DNA of 64,000 nt from Metallyticus violacea. Lineage: Eukaryota; Arthropoda; Insecta; Mantodea; Metallyticidae. The DNA lies in assembly GCA_030762175.1 (NCBI GenBank), contig CM060842.1, positions 50,312,001-50,376,000 of the forward strand, in the 5' to 3' direction. The notes under the pieces are model-generated. The model saw only the letters and a list, made by a program, of their open reading frames with translations. It ran no database searches and was not told where the DNA came from. A program made the position numbers and the translations under genes. Shown in pieces: positions 1-9,915 of the stretch (position 1 is the first letter of the stretch; every line of letters begins with the position of its first letter).

Positions 1-300
1 GATTTTTTTTTTTTTTTTTTTTGATTTATTTCTGGACGCTCTTTAACATCTCAGGTCATCAGCGTCCCATTCAACTCAGGGCGTGAAACGGCCGACGAAT
101 TTTGCTCAGAGGCCTCTCTTTCAGGCCTGAAGTTCTTTTTCGTGCCGTAAATGTACTACACGGGACCCACGGCTTTACTTCCCTTCCGAAGGAAGCCATA
201 CTTAGGATTTTTACGCCCGAAAAATCCTGGCCGTGTTCGAACCCGCGATCTTGGGTTTAGGAGGCCAGTATGGTAACCAGCACACCACCAGGACCGACAG
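1..300 (-). mobile_element. tRNA-derived SINE, family A, copy 1
   Basis: Minus-strand SINE. Its tRNA-like head is near position 297 and its A-rich tail appears as the T run at 3-22. The reverse complement has an A-box-like stretch (TGGTGTGCTGGTTAC) and a B box (GGTTCGAAC, about 235-246). The body matches the copies at 2106-2403, 17165-17452, 20752-21043 and 38958-39201, including a conserved segment ending in AAGAGCGTCC before the tail. SINEs of this kind are non-coding and transcribed by Pol III from the internal boxes. Open frames across it are meaningless. Confidence 0.85.
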
Positions 301-880
301 AGATAGGTGGAGACCCTGATGTATTTTGCATGTAGAATTCTCTTAGCACTTAATAAACATATCATATCATATATAGTACATTTTAATTATTTTAAATAGT
401 AACATGTTTTTGTTTTATTGATACACGTGAACATCTTCAATACACAATGTAACTCGAAACTTTCTGTTATTTTGCTCTATTTTAGTGAATGTAAAATGAT
501 AGCAAGGGCTCAGTTCATAAACATGGTTACATTTAAAAATATTTAAAAATACACACACAATATAGCTTTGTCTATTATTGGTAACATATAATTTTAATAA
601 TAAGTATACCATTAATTTTTAGGTTTAATATCAATAATAATAATAATAATAATAATAATAATTCCAAAAATGTGGTTCCTCTTTTGTAATGCCGATAGAG
701 TTCAAGAATTATAATTCTGTTCCCCTAGTACTACACAGTAATGTCGTAACTTGTTTAATTTCATTAATTAATGAGGTCATAATTTGAATTTATATTCTTG
801 TTTATGGTTAATCTACTAGGTGAGGAATTCGCTTAATTTACGTAGCTCCTTTGTGATGGAATTTTTGTAACCAGGTACAA
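301..880. other. Intergenic, no gene seen
   Basis: AT-rich DNA with a short (TAA)n microsatellite at about 633-660. No coding signal, RNA gene or recognisable element otherwise. Confidence 0.6.
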
Positions 881-882
881 TA

Positions 883-990
883 TTTTCCGGGACTGTAGGC
901 CGTGGTCTACTGGGCTCCTTCTTCCCAAACGTTTCGTCTACATCTACGGTAGACATATTCAGTGGCAGTAGCTAGGTCGAAGTGTTCTTG
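883..990 (-). ncRNA. Hammerhead-like motif in a repeat fragment
   Basis: On the minus strand the order is CCA (965-963), CTGAATA (962-956), GTCTAC and GTAGAC (954-949 and 941-936, six perfect pairs), GAAA (935-932), CGTT (931-928), TGG (927-925). This is the hammerhead layout: stem I CCA/TGG, box I, stem II, box II, a two-pair stem III and a cleavage-site base. Box I departs from CTGANGA at one position (T for G), so this copy is probably inactive. The flanks resemble the left arm of the fold-back element at 5190-5405. Confidence 0.55.
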
Positions 991-2105
991 TTGCATTCTC
1001 ACCGCTTATCATTCTCGTTGATAGATCAACGATGGTGTTGCTAATAAAGAGCATATTAGAACAAAGTTAGACATTTCTAAATTTGAGATGAAGACGCCAG
1101 TCAGCTGATTTAAAGTTACAAACGCATGCTTTCGGTTACATGGGCTCGCTTTCTGTAATCTTCTGTAGTTTTACATATACTTCATGTATAGAAGGAGTGC
1201 CTTTTCATGCTTAAAACCGGATATCTGTGTTTTAAAGTAGTGATACAGCTGGCAAACTCCAATGCAGCGAAGAATAAGGCGTCATACAAAGCTGCATATT
1301 TATAAATGAGATTAGAATCTCTCAGAAGTATTTATCGCACTCTTTATCAGGAGTAACCTTATTCATGAGCACGACCCCAATTTAAGAAGTGTGGAAATGA
1401 CAGAAGATGTTATCCGAAATCATTTCTTGATCCCAGAAAGCAAAAAATCAATGTGGCCTTCGACCTGCTCACCGAAGCAGAAATTTTGAGGAGGTAAAGG
1501 GAATGTGTGAAAAAAGACTATTTGTAGTCGGAGTTCCAGCTGTGAATTCCAATAGAAGACGTGCAGAAATCTGTCGTACACAAATTTATCGTGCTCTCCC
1601 CTACTAGCCGAAACTCATGACACCAACTTATTTCCTGTTCCGTATCCATTCGGATCCGGCGTCCCGTAGTTCAGGCACGTTTGCTCTTTATGTCCCAGTA
1701 GGATGGTTTCTGGATCTATACAAAATGCTTAAACCATCTCTTTGCGTTTTATATACGAAAAATTCCTCTGCTGCCCTGCTGATAAACTAAGTAATTAACC
1801 ATTCATAATTTCTGCACTGCCTTCAGCTGCAGGATCTAATCTGGTAATTATAAATTTGTAATTCCGAAATATCTCAGTTATTTGGACAAGAATGATATGT
1901 GGAATAACACACGCATTTCTTTAAGGTAAAATTTAACTCATGTGATTTTCCATTTAAACGAGTCATTGACACAAAGTAGAAACATATTTCGGTTACATGG
2001 CCATTCTTTTCTTCAAAAAATATATTGTAGCAGTTTCAATTAGCACATGCCATCAGCCTTTCATTTACAACACCCTGAGTTACTCTTTTGCGTCTAAATG
2101 CGAGC
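991..2105. other. Intergenic, no gene seen
   Basis: No open frame with protein-like character and no recognisable RNA or transposon. Confidence 0.6.
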
Positions 2106-2403
2106 GGTTGGTCCTGGTGGTGTAGTGGTAACCATACTTGCCTTCTATACCCAAGATCGCGGGTTCGAACCCGGCTAGGATCGATGGATTTTTTTCAGGC
2201 GTAAAAATCCTAAGTATGGCTTCCTTTGGAAGGGAAGTAAAGCCATGGGTCCCGTGTCGTACATTTACGGCACGATAAAGAACCTCAAGCCTGAAAAAAG
2301 AGGCCTCTGAGCAAAATTTGTCGGCCGTTTCACGCCCTGAATTGAATGGGACCTGATGACCTGAGATGTTAAAGAGCGTCCGTAAATAAATCAAGTAAAA
2401 AAA
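2106..2403 (+). mobile_element. tRNA-derived SINE, family A, copy 2 (best preserved)
   Basis: The head at 2106-2195 looks like a tRNA: A box TGGTGTAGTGGTAA and B box GGTTCGAACCC, 45-50 bases apart. It is followed by a roughly 200-base unrelated body and an A-rich tail (2390-2404). The body matches the other family A copies closely, with about 10-15 percent visible differences. It is not a functional tRNA gene, because the anticodon arm is not sound and the 3' sequence runs into the SINE body. A mariner element starts directly at its tail. Confidence 0.88.
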
Positions 2404-2404
2404 A

Positions 2405-3543
2405 TACGAGGGCTGTTCAATAAAGATATCTTAATTTTTTTGACAACATATTTTTTCTCATCCTCACAATTTTTGATAAGATTTCTCAAAGTAATCCCTG
2501 TAGGATGCAATCAGTCTTCAAAGACATGGGTGAAAACATTTTTTGACAGGTCCTTCAGAATCGCCTCCGTAGCCTTCACCTGCTTCTGGTGATGGAAAAT
2601 TCCGCCCACGAACATGTTTCTTCAATTTGGGGAAAAGGAAAAAGTCACACGGGGCTAAATCTGAACTATAAGAAGAGTAGGAGATATACTTCACATTGAT
2701 TATTGTCAGATATTCCACAACGCTTGCTATATGCGGCTGTGCTTTATCCTGGTACAACGCCAGTTTGTTGCACGGAAATATGACCTTGCAGAGTTTTCAG
2801 AACATCTCTATAGTATTCCCAGTTACAGTTGTGTGCCAGGTACGACATGCTGATAAACTGTTCCTTGAATACAGAAAAACAATATGAGCATTGCTGTTTG
2901 TTCTCATGATCGAAATGATGTAGCCTAGTTTCATCAGCAGTGATTAATGTTGAAAGAAATTCCGCATTTTCTCTAACATCTTCAACTGCACAAAAAAACC
3001 TGCACGTGAACGACCTTTTGTTCTGTTAATCAGTAGTCTTGTCTCATGTGCCACTTTTCAGTTACCAACGTGTGAAATTTTGACAATTTCTGAAAGTGTT
3101 CTCGACGATCCTCTCTCACAACGACAGTAGCGGTGTTGATCTTCCGTCAGAGAACAAACTGGAGCACTAACCAGGTCCACCTTCCTTTGAAAGTGATTGC
3201 CTCTCCTCTTTATACATTTGAAACCATATTCGAGCTGTGCTAGAGGGAGAAACAAACCTCCATAGTCCTCCTGTAACTTTGCATACACGTAAGCCGAAGA
3301 TTTGTTGAAACGAAAGCTGAATTTCAGAGCAACATATTGTTCCTTCTGTATCACCTCCATTTTGCTGTAGATGGAACTAAACATGTCTGACCTTGCACAC
3401 TTATTACAGGATTGACAAGAATGAAACTAGTGCGACGTGTGCATTATGCATTAAGCTAACAATATATTGTAAATTTACATTTTAGCGCGAGAAATTGTGC
3501 ATGTAAAAAAAGTATGGTCATTCTTTATTGAACAAACCTCGTA
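2405..3543 (-). mobile_element. Decayed mariner element with both ends
   Basis: About 1.14 kb, ending in inverted repeats: 2405 reads TACGAGGGCTGTTCAATAAA and the reverse complement of the right end reads TACGAGGTTTGTTCAATAAA. The TA at each end fits the mariner/Tc1 target. The minus strand carries transposase remnants. An N-terminal piece at 3384-3058 contains QKEQYVALKFSFRFNKS and later RTLSEIVKISHVGN. A C-terminal piece at 2757-2518 contains a D..A.PH motif and SYSSDLAPCDFFLFPKLKKH, where SDLAPCD holds the last catalytic Asp of the DD34D type. Frameshifts and stops in between make it non-autonomous and old. Confidence 0.9.
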
Positions 3544-3639
3544 GCACCGAGCAAGTATATGACAGTGTTTTATACGAGTGAATCGGTGAACATTATGACA
3601 CTCTACTTGTGTCATTTGTTCCTGGTGCTATTGTTTCTT

Positions 3640-3735
3640 TTTCCCGCTATTTGAAGTCTATAGATGGAAGTAGAGGAAGCAGAGGTCGCCGCGGCAGGCC
3701 AAGGCTCATCTCGAGCTGTAGCGCCGAATGAGTAG
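3640..3735 (+). repeat. Dispersed repeat fragment (GAGGAAGCAGAG end)
   Basis: A GC-rich block holding AGAGGAAGCAGAG and GCGGCAGGCCAA, close to 21613-21675 and loosely to 9855-9905. It looks like the shared 3' part of a SINE-like family. No head is visible here. Confidence 0.5.
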
Positions 3736-3744
3736 AAGAAGAAT

Positions 3745-4205
3745 TCATAATTATTAGAAAGTTAAAGAAAATTCTGTGTTTCTTAGATGATAATGACAAA
3801 ACTTCAAATGTGTAGAAACTTAAGAATCATATTTTTCGATTTTTACAGTTTATATATGTTTTGTTTTTACTTTCTACCGTTTTTGTGTCACCATTCAACT
3901 CAAAATATTTCTACAGTGCTGTACTTTATATTCGTTAAAATTAGTAATTGGATAATAAAAGGAAACTTTGTATCTCCGTATTCTTACTTGTAAAATTTCC
4001 TAAAATGAAAATTAGTGTTCAGTCTGGAAGTATCAATATATGTGAAATGCTTTTCAATTGTCCATCAAGTCGAAATACTGACGATATTCATTTGAAAATA
4101 CTGTAAACATGCAATATTAAATTCTCTCTTTCTTAGATTTACTTTTAAGTCGTGTAAGAGTATGATGGTTTCCTAAGTTAAGGCACAATTCATTCCAACG
4201 AATAT
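3745..4205. other. Intergenic, no gene seen
   Basis: AT-rich with only short low-complexity open frames. Confidence 0.6.
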
Positions 4206-4209
4206 GAAA

Positions 4210-4750
4210 AGACACAATCTACAGGCTGTCCTGAAAAAAGTTCAAATATTTACACAGTATGGAACAAAACAAGGGGGTAGGGAAAGTCACTATAAACAGG
4301 GTCCTAAAATCAATATCTTCTGAGTTGTGGTCTTATTTTGTAAGAGCGGCATATCTTCTACTCCGAGCACTTTGGCAAGAAACAAATGAGGAAACTGTAC
4401 AAGAGGTTACAGAGGAGGTAGTAAGGAACAAAACAATAAAAAAAAAAGTGCTAACCATTGGTCGTAAACTTAACATGTAAGTTACCACTATTAATTATCA
4501 CCACTGTCTTTGATCTATTCTTCACAACATGCTAGATATGACCACTGCTCATTGCAATGTTTCCTCATTTGTTTCCTTCCTGCCAAAGTGGTCGGAGTAT
4601 GTGCTTAGAAGATATGCCGCTCTTACAAAATAGAACCACAACTCAGAATATATTGATTTTAGGACCCATGTTTATAGGAGCTTTTTTCCAGGTTTTTTTT
4701 TTTTCATATTACCGCCTCTTTAAACATTGGAACCTTTTTTTTAAGATCAT
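4210..4750. repeat. Fold-back (MITE-like) element
   Basis: Two inverted arms of about 180 bases. The left arm (about 4215-4394) contains GGGTCCTAAAATCAATATCT and CATATCTTCTACTCCGAGCA. The right arm (about 4558-4745) carries the reverse complements with small differences, for example AGATATGCCGCTCTTACAAA. The 160-base centre has no recognised gene. Long arms and no transposase suggest a non-autonomous DNA element. Confidence 0.75.
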
Positions 4751-5228
4751 ATTGTATGTTCACTCTCACCCTGTGATCTAGAGGGTAGTTTTCAAAACTA
4801 TACTGAGGCTTGGTACAACCTGCTAGTGAAAGTACTGAAAAAAATCATTTTTATATACTGCTACAAAAATGAATAAAATGTGTAAATGTGTAATTAAATA
4901 TTAATGTTTTATTTTAATTTTAAAACTTTCTTAATAATTATAAAGCAATTACAAAATGTTACATCTTTTTATTTGGAGTTTACATTTTGCATAAACCTTT
5001 CTACATATTTTTTCCCCTCTTTATTAATAACCGAGTACTTCAAATGAAATTCTAAATAATCACAGTGTTTTTATAATGTACCCTCAATTTTATTTCCAAA
5101 TTGATATACGTCATTCAAGCCTATATCGTGATTTTGTTGCTCTCAGATTTTGTTAAAATTAGCATCGAATTAAGAATGTGCAAACTGAATTTTTCGGGCT
5201 GTAAGGTCAATTCTTCTCCTTCATCTTC

Positions 5229-5269
5229 CCAGACATTTCGTCCACGACTGTGGTGGACATCATCAGTGG
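5229..5269 (-). ncRNA. Hammerhead ribozyme-like core (minus)
   Basis: Minus strand: CCA (5269-5267), CTGATGA (5266-5260), stem II GTCCAC/GTGGAC (5258-5253 and 5245-5240, six perfect pairs), GAAA (5239-5236), TGTC (5235-5232), TGG (5231-5229). All invariant core bases of a hammerhead are present. Stem III is only A-U plus U.G without a loop, and the predicted cut is after the C of TGTC. Such loopless stem III hammerheads are known from Penelope-like elements and usually need dimerisation. Activity is not shown by sequence alone. Confidence 0.6.
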
Positions 5270-5316
5270 TGCCTAATATTCACTGCCTGGTCTTCAAGAA
5301 CATTACGCCAAGCATA

Positions 5317-5357
5317 CCACTGATGATGTCCATCGTAATCGTGGGCGAAACTTCTGG
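5317..5357 (+). ncRNA. Hammerhead ribozyme-like core (plus)
   Basis: Plus strand: CCA (5317-5319), CTGATGA (5320-5326), stem II GTCCA/TGGGC (5328-5332 and 5342-5346, one U.G wobble), GAAA (5347-5350), CTTC (5351-5354), TGG (5355-5357). The core matches the minus copy in the other arm. The second pair of stem III is a mismatch here. Confidence 0.55.
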
Positions 5358-5405
5358 AAGATGGAGAAGAACCCCATTGAACCATGGCTTCATAGCCTGG
5401 AAATT

Positions 5406-5803
5406 TCGGTTTGCATAGGTGACACCGACCATGAAAGCTTGCATTCCAAAATTAAGAATTGTTTGTACATTTCATATCGAAATATTTCGATTACCTCTAA
5501 GGTCAAAGTAATCCTGGAGTCCAGTTTCGACTTCAATTCCTCATTTTGTGAGAGGGGTGTGTCTCTGGATCTGTAATAGTGTCACTCATTGGGGCCGTTG
5601 GGGGCTTATTGCTCCGAGAAATAACGAATCCGCGAATTCGGTCTGGTTAGCTGGTTTTTCAAGTGCTGAGCCGGGTTGGGAGGTGTTTAATAAATTGTAT
5701 TTAAAAAGCACTGGATTTCATCCGAAAGGATTTTTTAAAGCTACTAATAATTAATTTTATGTTCTATTTTTGTACTGCTAATCACGTCTCTTTTGTTAAT
5801 CAG
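5406..5803. other. Presumed end of the FMRFa intron
   Basis: Non-coding stretch ending in a good 3' splice signal. A branch-point-like TGCTAAT lies at 5776-5782, a pyrimidine-rich run follows, and CAG is at 5801-5803. The 5' exon of the gene was not found upstream. Confidence 0.55.
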
Positions 5804-5816
5804 GTGAACGAGCGAT
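5804..5816 (+). other. FMRFa: 5' UTR part of the FMRFa coding exon
   Basis: A splice acceptor (AATCAG) ends at 5803, preceded by a branch-like TGCTAAT and pyrimidines. The exon would begin at 5804 and give 13 untranslated bases before the ATG. Confidence 0.65.
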
Positions 5817-7217
5817 ATGCTGCGGATAGTCCTAGCATTGGTGTTTGCGGCGATAGCCTCGACCTACCCCACTGACAACCCCATTAGTGAGTCACCCAAC
5901 ATTCTTCTGGGGCCTTCTGATGAATCAGACTCCCCAAGTGTTGCTAGCAGTGGCGATGCACTACTCAACACCCTGGCCGCAGCAATGGATGACTGCGAGC
6001 CCGACTCCGAAGAAGAGAATGAAGACAGGGCTCCGACGGCCAGTAAGAGACCCGATGAAGACATGTCGACGGTAACCGTTCGTCGCTGTCCCAGCAGGAA
6101 CTTCGTGAGATTCGGCAGGGGTCGTCCGGATAACTTCATTCGCTTCGGTCGAGGCGGAAAAGAGGACAGCAACTTCATCCGTTTCGGACGCGGTAAGGCT
6201 GGTAGCAATTTCATTCGTTTGGGACGTGGTGGTGGTGGTAGTGAGAGGGGAAGCGATAACTTCATTCGATTTGGAAGGGCGAGGTCCAGTAACTTCGTCA
6301 GGTTCGGCCGCGGACGTCCCGATAACTTCATTCGTTTCGGACGAGGAAGAGACAACAACTTCCTCCGATTCGGTCGTAGCGGCGCAATGGAGGAAACTGC
6401 ACCACTTGGTTCTTCCATGCAGGTCGATGAAGACAACAACCAGCGCGTTGGAAGGGGAGGGAAGTCTGGCAGTAACTTCATCCGCCTTGGCAGGGCAGGA
6501 AGCAGCAGTTTCATCAGACTTGGGCGGGATGGAGAAGACCAAGTTGAAGACGAAGATATTGAAGAAAGAGAAACTAGAGGAAAAAACAACGCCAATTTTC
6601 TCAGATTCGGGCGCCGAACGAACAATGGCAACTTTCTGCGATTTGGAAGGTCCTCAAACAGCGGAGAACTCCGTCGAGGAAAACTGACAGACCGCAACTT
6701 CATCAGGCTTGGGCGCGCCGGAGGTAACACCTACGGCGAAGATGCCGACACAGGTTCCGTCAGAGTGGCACGTTCCGAGAAAAGCCGCGGCTTCATACGC
6801 CTCGGTAAAAGGAGATCTAGCGAAGACTATGAAGAACGTGCTGACAGCCACCTATTGCGCCTTGGTCGCGATGTAGAGGAGATCCAGGAGCCTCCCGTTT
6901 TGCCATCCTCGGAAGTCACCGACGACAATGACACCAGTTCCAGAACGAGGCGCTCCGTTCCTTATCCGAAACCCGAAGATGAAGAAGCTCAGGAGGGCTC
7001 CTATCCGGTCATCATCGCCACCTCCAGTGGTAACAGTGGCAACGAAGATAAAGTCGACTCCAGTCTCCGATATTATTCTCCTCTTGCTCCTTCAGGAATA
7101 CCTAATTACATTCTCGCGCCAGAATTATCTTTGCTAGCGCCCTTGAGTGGTGCTGAGTCCCCCAACAAGCGAGGAAGAGGTGATGGGCATAATAGAAATT
7201 ACATTAGACTCGGGTAA
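5817..7217 (+). CDS. FMRFa: FMRFamide-related neuropeptide precursor (prepro-FMRFamide)
   Basis: Encodes a secreted prohormone that is cut at basic sites and C-terminally amidated to give many extended FMRFamide peptides, which act on G-protein-coupled receptors to modulate muscle, gut and neurons. The 466-residue product starts with a signal peptide ([15 protein letters not shown], about 1-16) and an acidic spacer (30-85). I count 16 peptide units. Nine end in RFG plus a basic residue (residues 95-101, 105-112, 118-125, 147-154, 158-165, 169-176, 180-187, 259-266, 271-278). Seven end in RLG (130-137, 219-226, 230-237, 293-300, 325-332, 344-351, 461-466). Most share the core N-F-(I/V/L)-R-(F/L)-G-R. 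Acidic spacers separate the clusters, and the C-terminal 100 residues are mostly spacer. The last unit, NYIRLG, abuts the stop codon, so its Gly is exposed without a cleavage site. The ATG is the first in an exon that opens 13 bases earlier at a splice acceptor, as in insect FMRFa genes where one exon holds all the coding sequence. It is GC-richer than its surroundings. Identification is very secure. Confidence 0.97.
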   Translation: MLRIVLALVFAAIASTYPTDNPISESPNILLGPSDESDSPSVASSGDALLNTLAAAMDDCEPDSEEENEDRAPTASKRPDEDMSTVTVRRCPSRNFVRFGRGRPDNFIRFGRGGKEDSNFIRFGRGKAGSNFIRLGRGGGGSERGSDNFIRFGRARSSNFVRFGRGRPDNFIRFGRGRDNNFLRFGRSGAMEETAPLGSSMQVDEDNNQRVGRGGKSGSNFIRLGRAGSSSFIRLGRDGEDQVEDEDIEERETRGKNNANFLRFGRRTNNGNFLRFGRSSNSGELRRGKLTDRNFIRLGRAGGNTYGEDADTGSVRVARSEKSRGFIRLGKRRSSEDYEERADSHLLRLGRDVEEIQEPPVLPSSEVTDDNDTSSRTRRSVPYPKPEDEEAQEGSYPVIIATSSGNSGNEDKVDSSLRYYSPLAPSGIPNYILAPELSLLAPLSGAESPNKRGRGDGHNRNYIRLG

Positions 7218-7350
7218 TGATCTTCTGGAGCTGCATGGTACTTCAAATGAAGTCATTATAATAATAATTTAAATATCTTCGTTACAGCCTTCTATTCAAG
7301 TACTGAAACTGGTATGTGGAATATTCTGGTGAGAATCTGTAACACATACA

Positions 7351-7372
7351 AATAAAAATGAATGAAAATAAA
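7351..7372 (+). terminator. FMRFa: Poly(A) signals of FMRFa
   Basis: Two AATAAA hexamers, at 7351-7356 and 7367-7372, 130-155 bases after the stop codon. They are the first canonical signals downstream, so cleavage is expected within about 30 bases. Confidence 0.7.
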
Positions 7373-7394
7373 ACCTATTTTTGTGTTTACAACT

Positions 7395-7857
7395 AATTTT
7401 GTTAATTAGAAAGATGTTGCCCGTAGGTGTGTAGAAATCAGTTGACAGTTTGATTTCCTAGTAAATTTGGGTCTCGACAGGCTTAACACAGCTATTTCTA
7501 ACGATTTCTGCAAACATCACTGGCACAGTTTGAAAATAGGTCACTTTGTTCATTTGCTTCTGTTTCGCAGAAGGGCACGCAGGTTGCACGTGAGTTTACC
7601 ACCGGAGTCAAATCAGAGTTTATTTTCATATTGGAGAAGAAAAAACACACAAGCACCGAAATCACAAACACTTAACCACTGAAATAAAGTAAACGATGCA
7701 GCAGTCGCATACAAATACTGCTCTTTTGTAATATATTTGGTAGTTCCTAAAGGAGCCGTTTAAGCCGCGATCGCATTGCAATATTGCTATTTGAGTATTA
7801 AAATTTTCGTTTTTCTTTAATTTTAATACAGTCACCACCGATAATCCCTGATTTTTA
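7395..7857. other. Intergenic, no gene seen
   Basis: No supported feature. The short open frames here look random. Confidence 0.6.
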
Positions 7858-8250
7858 AATAGTGTTTAACGCCCCTTTGTACAACTGAGGTATCACAAAT
7901 GATGGACACTGATGATACACGAAATGAAATGATAAATTGCGTAAGGAGGATTATTTTAAAGGAAGAAAACATTTCAGATCTATGTTTAGGGTACCTCCCA
8001 GGTATTTGACATTTATGAGACGGAGGAAACCTGGAAAAAATCTTCGGTCAGGAGGGACGGTTCTGGCGGGAAATGAAAGAAAGTTCAAAAAAATTAAGTA
8101 AAAAAGAAAATTTCTGATACAATAAATAAAATTATTCCTCATCGTAACCCTAAAGTATACCCATAAAATGATCGTTAGTAATAATCCTTGTGTGGCTTGG
8201 TTAAAATTCGCACTCCCGCTTACGAATCCGTGCCTTAACGACCTCAGCAG
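7858..8250 (-). mobile_element. SINE-like repeat, family C, copy 1
   Basis: Minus orientation. The left end (AATAGTGTTTAAC, then GGACACTGATGATACA) matches the reverse complement of the tail at 57800-57905 and is shared with 39306-39560 and 43745-43880. The right end has a tRNA-like head on the minus strand (GAGGTCGTTAAGGCACG near 8230). It is non-coding. Confidence 0.65.
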
Positions 8251-9482
8251 TGCTATTCCCTCGTAGAATCACAGTCCCTAATCCGTATACTCAGGTAGAC
8301 TAAGTTGATGCACTCTCCCTAGATCTTGTTCCGGGGTATTAAATAGGGAACAATTCTTTCCTGCCCTGCTGGATTACCATTTACTACTTCCATGTTGAAA
8401 ATATTATAACTCATAAATGACCGAATTACAGAAAAATGCACTTTTAACAACAAAAAAGAAACTACTTGGCAAATGTTCACTTGCAAACAGTCCTTATAAT
8501 TATCTTCAAAATAATATAAAATGTCTGTAAAATAACGGAATCACCTTTTTGCACCAACAGCTAAGAACTCTACTGTAATACATAGGTGACTGCAAAGTAA
8601 TGGAGAATAATTTCCTACCTTACTGCGGATCGCCGTTACATGAAAATAACCTCTGTTTTGACTCTGATGTTTTTTTTTTCATGCAACCCATTCACCATAA
8701 AACAATCAGAAAAATAAAGTGACCTATTTTTAAACTCTCTCCGCCCAACTGGTCAATTGTACCAAAATATTCGAAAAACAATTATTTTTCAAAGCAAGTT
8801 TTAAACACATTTAATATAATTAAGATAAAGTAATGGTGAAATTCCATATTTTTATATTACGAAGTAATCTAATGTAATATTAATTACATATTTTAAAGGA
8901 TAAAAACATTAATTGCTAGCTATTTTGCACATAATATGATATATTTTGTACAAAAATAGGAATTCAGTTTTACATGAACGATTTATTTTAGAAATAATAA
9001 ATACATAAAGATTTTGTTTACTAATTGTGATACATATTTCTTTGGGCGTCTCAATGGAGTTGAATGTTAGCATGGAAGGTTTTAATTTTTTAAAATTAAA
9101 AAAATAGTCCCGGATTATTGGAAAATTTAATTTTTGTAAATAGTATTACATTTTCTTCTTTTAAATGTATTTACTCCTTGAAATTTTACAACTATAACTA
9201 TTATTATTATTATTATTATTATTATTTCATTACAACTTCTATTAGAACCAGTAATATTTATTGTATATTATTGGTTTATAAAAAAATCAAAGATTATTAA
9301 GAGTAAAATCGCCTATTCTAGTATATTAATTAAATAACACAGGCCTGCAATGGAAAAACTTCCTGAAAACCAGCATTTGATATGTATAGAATTTAAGACT
9401 ATTCTTGTGAGTAAAAACGTTTAAAATCCCCTTCATCTATAACTCAATTACACGAACATTTTCGCTTAATAAACCAAAAGTG

Positions 9483-9544
<62 letters not shown>

Positions 9545-9631
9545 TTCAACGTGATGTAGTTTTCTCTTCATATGTCATTCTGAAGATATTTCCAGAGGAA
9601 TGTGGGTTTCTTAGGATATCTAGTAAATAAT
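8251..9631. other. Intergenic with microsatellites
   Basis: AT-rich. (ATT)n at about 9199-9228 and a long (TA)n at about 9488-9541. No gene seen. Confidence 0.6.
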
Positions 9632-9915
9632 CGTCGCCTTGATTTAGTAGTCAGTGTTTCTCGCTGTTGTCCGGGAGGTTCCGAGTTCGATCCCCGCTAT
9701 CAGCTTAGAAATGTTCTAGTTGGAGAGATCTGGAACGTGGTGCACTCAGTCTCTTGAAGACAACTGGGGAGCTGCCTGATAGAGAGGTGGCGTCCTTTTA
9801 TTTAGAACGCCCGGTGAGAATTGTCCTCTGCCGATGATGTCGCAAGATCAAGATGGAGGTACAGGACGCAGCGGTCTCTGCAGTTCGCCCAGGCGCCAAG
9901 AAGAAGGGAGAAATC
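9632..9915 (+). mobile_element. tRNA-derived SINE, family B
   Basis: The head has an A-box-like GATTTAGTAGTCAG and a B box GAGTTCGATCCCCG (about 9688-9702). The body runs through AACTGGGGAGCTGCCTGA, and the GC-rich 3' part (9855-9910) ends in AAGAAGAAGG. The 3' part resembles the repeats at 3640 and 21613. It is non-coding. Confidence 0.7.

Larger units (their letters stand above)
5190..5405. repeat. Palindromic element carrying two opposed hammerhead-like motifs
   Basis: The left arm (about 5190-5270) and right arm (about 5311-5405) are imperfect inverted repeats around a 40-base centre. Each arm holds a hammerhead-like core, listed separately. The element lies about 400 bases before the FMRFa coding exon, most likely in that gene's intron. 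Confidence 0.7.

Noticed and set aside
2106..2185. tRNA gene
   Set aside because: The A and B boxes are good, but the cloverleaf is unsound and the sequence continues into a repeated SINE body, so it is a SINE head.
6226..6687. 153-residue plus-strand frame inside FMRFa
   Set aside because: Alternate-frame shadow of the precursor, with no start context and repetitive Ser/Thr composition.
5864..6730. 288-residue minus-strand open frame
   Set aside because: It is antisense to the FMRFa repeats. The repeated [12 protein letters not shown] units are the mirror of the NFIRFGR codons, so it is a shadow of biased codon use.
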